Origin: JBDTLH01 sp039934875
GTDB lineage: Bacteria; Acidobacteriota; Terriglobia; Terriglobales; Acidobacteriaceae
Assembly (NCBI GenBank): GCA_039934875.1
Contig: JBDTLH010000063.1
Span: 1-6,730 of the forward strand
Reading direction: 5' to 3'
Length of the DNA: 6,730 nt
The notes beneath the pieces were generated by a model that was not told where the DNA came from, searched no databases, and was given only the letters and a program-made list of their open reading frames with translations. Of this stretch, positions 6,057-6,730 are shown one piece after another (the first letter of the stretch is position 1; each line of letters begins with the position of its first letter). The position numbers were made by a program, and so were the translations under genes.

Positions 6057-6730
6057 ATGCGTATCCGGCTATGTTTCGCCCATCTCCTCTGCTTGCTTGT
6101 CGCGCTCCCCGCGTTTGCTTCCGGCTTGCGTCCCACGCACACCGCGAAGGTGATGGTGGTGAGCGTTCATCATGACGCCTCTGACGCCGGCGTAGAAATA
6201 TTGAAAGCGGGCGGCAATGCTGTGGACGCCGCAGTTGCCACCGGGTTCGCGCTCGCAGTGGTGCATCCCGCCGCGGGCAATATCGGCGGCGGAGGCTTCA
6301 TGCTCTTCCGCTCCGCCGACGGCCACGTCCACTTTCTCGATTATCGCGAGAAGGCGCCGCTGGCCGCGACCGCAACCATGTACCAGGACGCAGCGGGCAA
6401 CGTCGTTGCCGGACTGAGCACGGTCGGATATAAGGCAAGCGGCGTTCCGGGATCGGTGGCGGGGATGGCAAAGGCGCAGAAGTTGTGGGGCAAGCTGACG
6501 CTGGCGCAAGACATGGCGCCGGCGATCCGTCTGGCGCGCGACGGTTTCGTCCTGTCATGGCAGGAGGCGCAGCAATTGCATGCGAAGCATCTCGCCGATT
6601 TTCCGGAGTCGCGCCGCATCTTCCAGCGCGACGGCAACTTCTATGCAACGGGAGACACCTTCAGGCAACCTGATCTCGCCCGTACGCTGGAGCGGATCGC
6701 CGCCAATCCAGACGATTTCTATCATGGCGA
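6057..6730 (+). CDS. ggt: Gamma-glutamyltransferase, N-terminal part (3' end outside window)
   Basis: The frame stays open to the window edge, giving about 224 residues. GGT cleaves the gamma-glutamyl bond of glutathione and transfers the glutamyl group to water or amino acids; it is an Ntn hydrolase exported to the periplasm. Residues 1-21 form a signal peptide (MRIRLCFAHLLCLLVALPAFA) with a likely signal peptidase I site after AFA. The large-subunit hallmarks follow: DAGVEILKAGGNAVDAAVA (43-61), HPAAGNIGGGGFML (70-83) and LDYREKAP (94-101), where Arg97 matches the E. coli Arg114 that binds the glutamate carboxylate. The autoprocessing threonine lies beyond the window. Two in-frame ATGs exist, 6048 and 6057, after a stop at 6042-6044; 6057 fits a -10-like AATAAT (6044-6049) seven bases before it and the better signal peptide. 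It lies about 100 bp after gatB, same strand, with no Shine-Dalgarno. Confidence 0.95.
   Translation, partial: MRIRLCFAHLLCLLVALPAFASGLRPTHTAKVMVVSVHHDASDAGVEILKAGGNAVDAAVATGFALAVVHPAAGNIGGGGFMLFRSADGHVHFLDYREKAPLAATATMYQDAAGNVVAGLSTVGYKASGVPGSVAGMAKAQKLWGKLTLAQDMAPAIRLARDGFVLSWQEAQQLHAKHLADFPESRRIFQRDGNFYATGDTFRQPDLARTLERIAANPDDFYHG

Noticed and set aside
6053..6058. TACAAT as a -10 box for ggt
   Set aside because: It overlaps the ATG at 6057, so transcription from it would begin downstream of both in-frame start codons; AATAAT at 6044-6049 fits better.
6069..6509. Minus-strand open frame of 146 codons
   Set aside because: Antisense to the ggt gene, which has full family motifs on the plus strand.
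1..6730. CRISPR array, tRNA/rRNA genes, defence or biosynthetic cluster
   Set aside because: Looked for repeated spacer units, tRNA-like cloverleaf sequences and clustered accessory genes; none seen.

Overview
The window looks like a chromosomal segment of a free-living, moderately GC-rich bacterium, most likely from the Acidobacteriota. This assignment is inference: it rests on the resemblance of the small membrane protein (3012-3473) and the flavin-binding protein to families I associate with Acidobacteriia, and on the general gene style. No rRNA or other marker gene in the window settles it.

Layout. 1-287: 3' end of an insertion sequence, with the C-terminal tail of a DDE/integrase-type transposase and a pair of 17-bp repeats that mark its terminus. 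288-607: about 320 bp with no convincing gene. 608-1264 (+): pyridoxamine 5'-phosphate oxidase-like FMN-binding protein. 1290-2896 (-): acyl-CoA (propionyl-type) carboxylase beta chain, complete except for a one-base deletion near 1769 that shifts the frame after residue 376. 3012-3473 (+): membrane-anchored protein of unknown function. 3564-3878 (+): YtxH-family protein. 3943-4392 (-): D-aminoacyl-tRNA deacylase (dtd), convergent with ytxH across a strong stem-loop. 4480-5949 (+): gatB, divergent from dtd. 6048 or 6057 to the window end (+): start of a secreted gamma-glutamyltransferase (ggt), cut by the window edge.

The genes are mostly separate transcription units, not one operon: strands alternate (+, -, +, +, -, +, +). 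dtd and gatB both serve translation quality (removing D-amino acids from tRNA; making Gln-tRNA/Asn-tRNA by transamidation) and share a divergent intergenic region. The others are metabolic (carboxylase, flavoprotein, GGT) or envelope/stress proteins.

I did not find a convincing new multi-gene system. The most interesting signals are: (a) several start codons lie only about 5-12 bases after a -10-like TATAAT/TACAAT/AATAAT box and lack a Shine-Dalgarno sequence, suggesting leaderless transcripts, while ytxH alone has a perfect AGGAGG; (b) the isolated frameshift in an otherwise intact carboxylase gene, with Cys at the known substrate-specificity position; (c) an 11-bp tandem duplication containing the start codon of the membrane protein; (d) a 10-bp tandem repeat between dtd and gatB.
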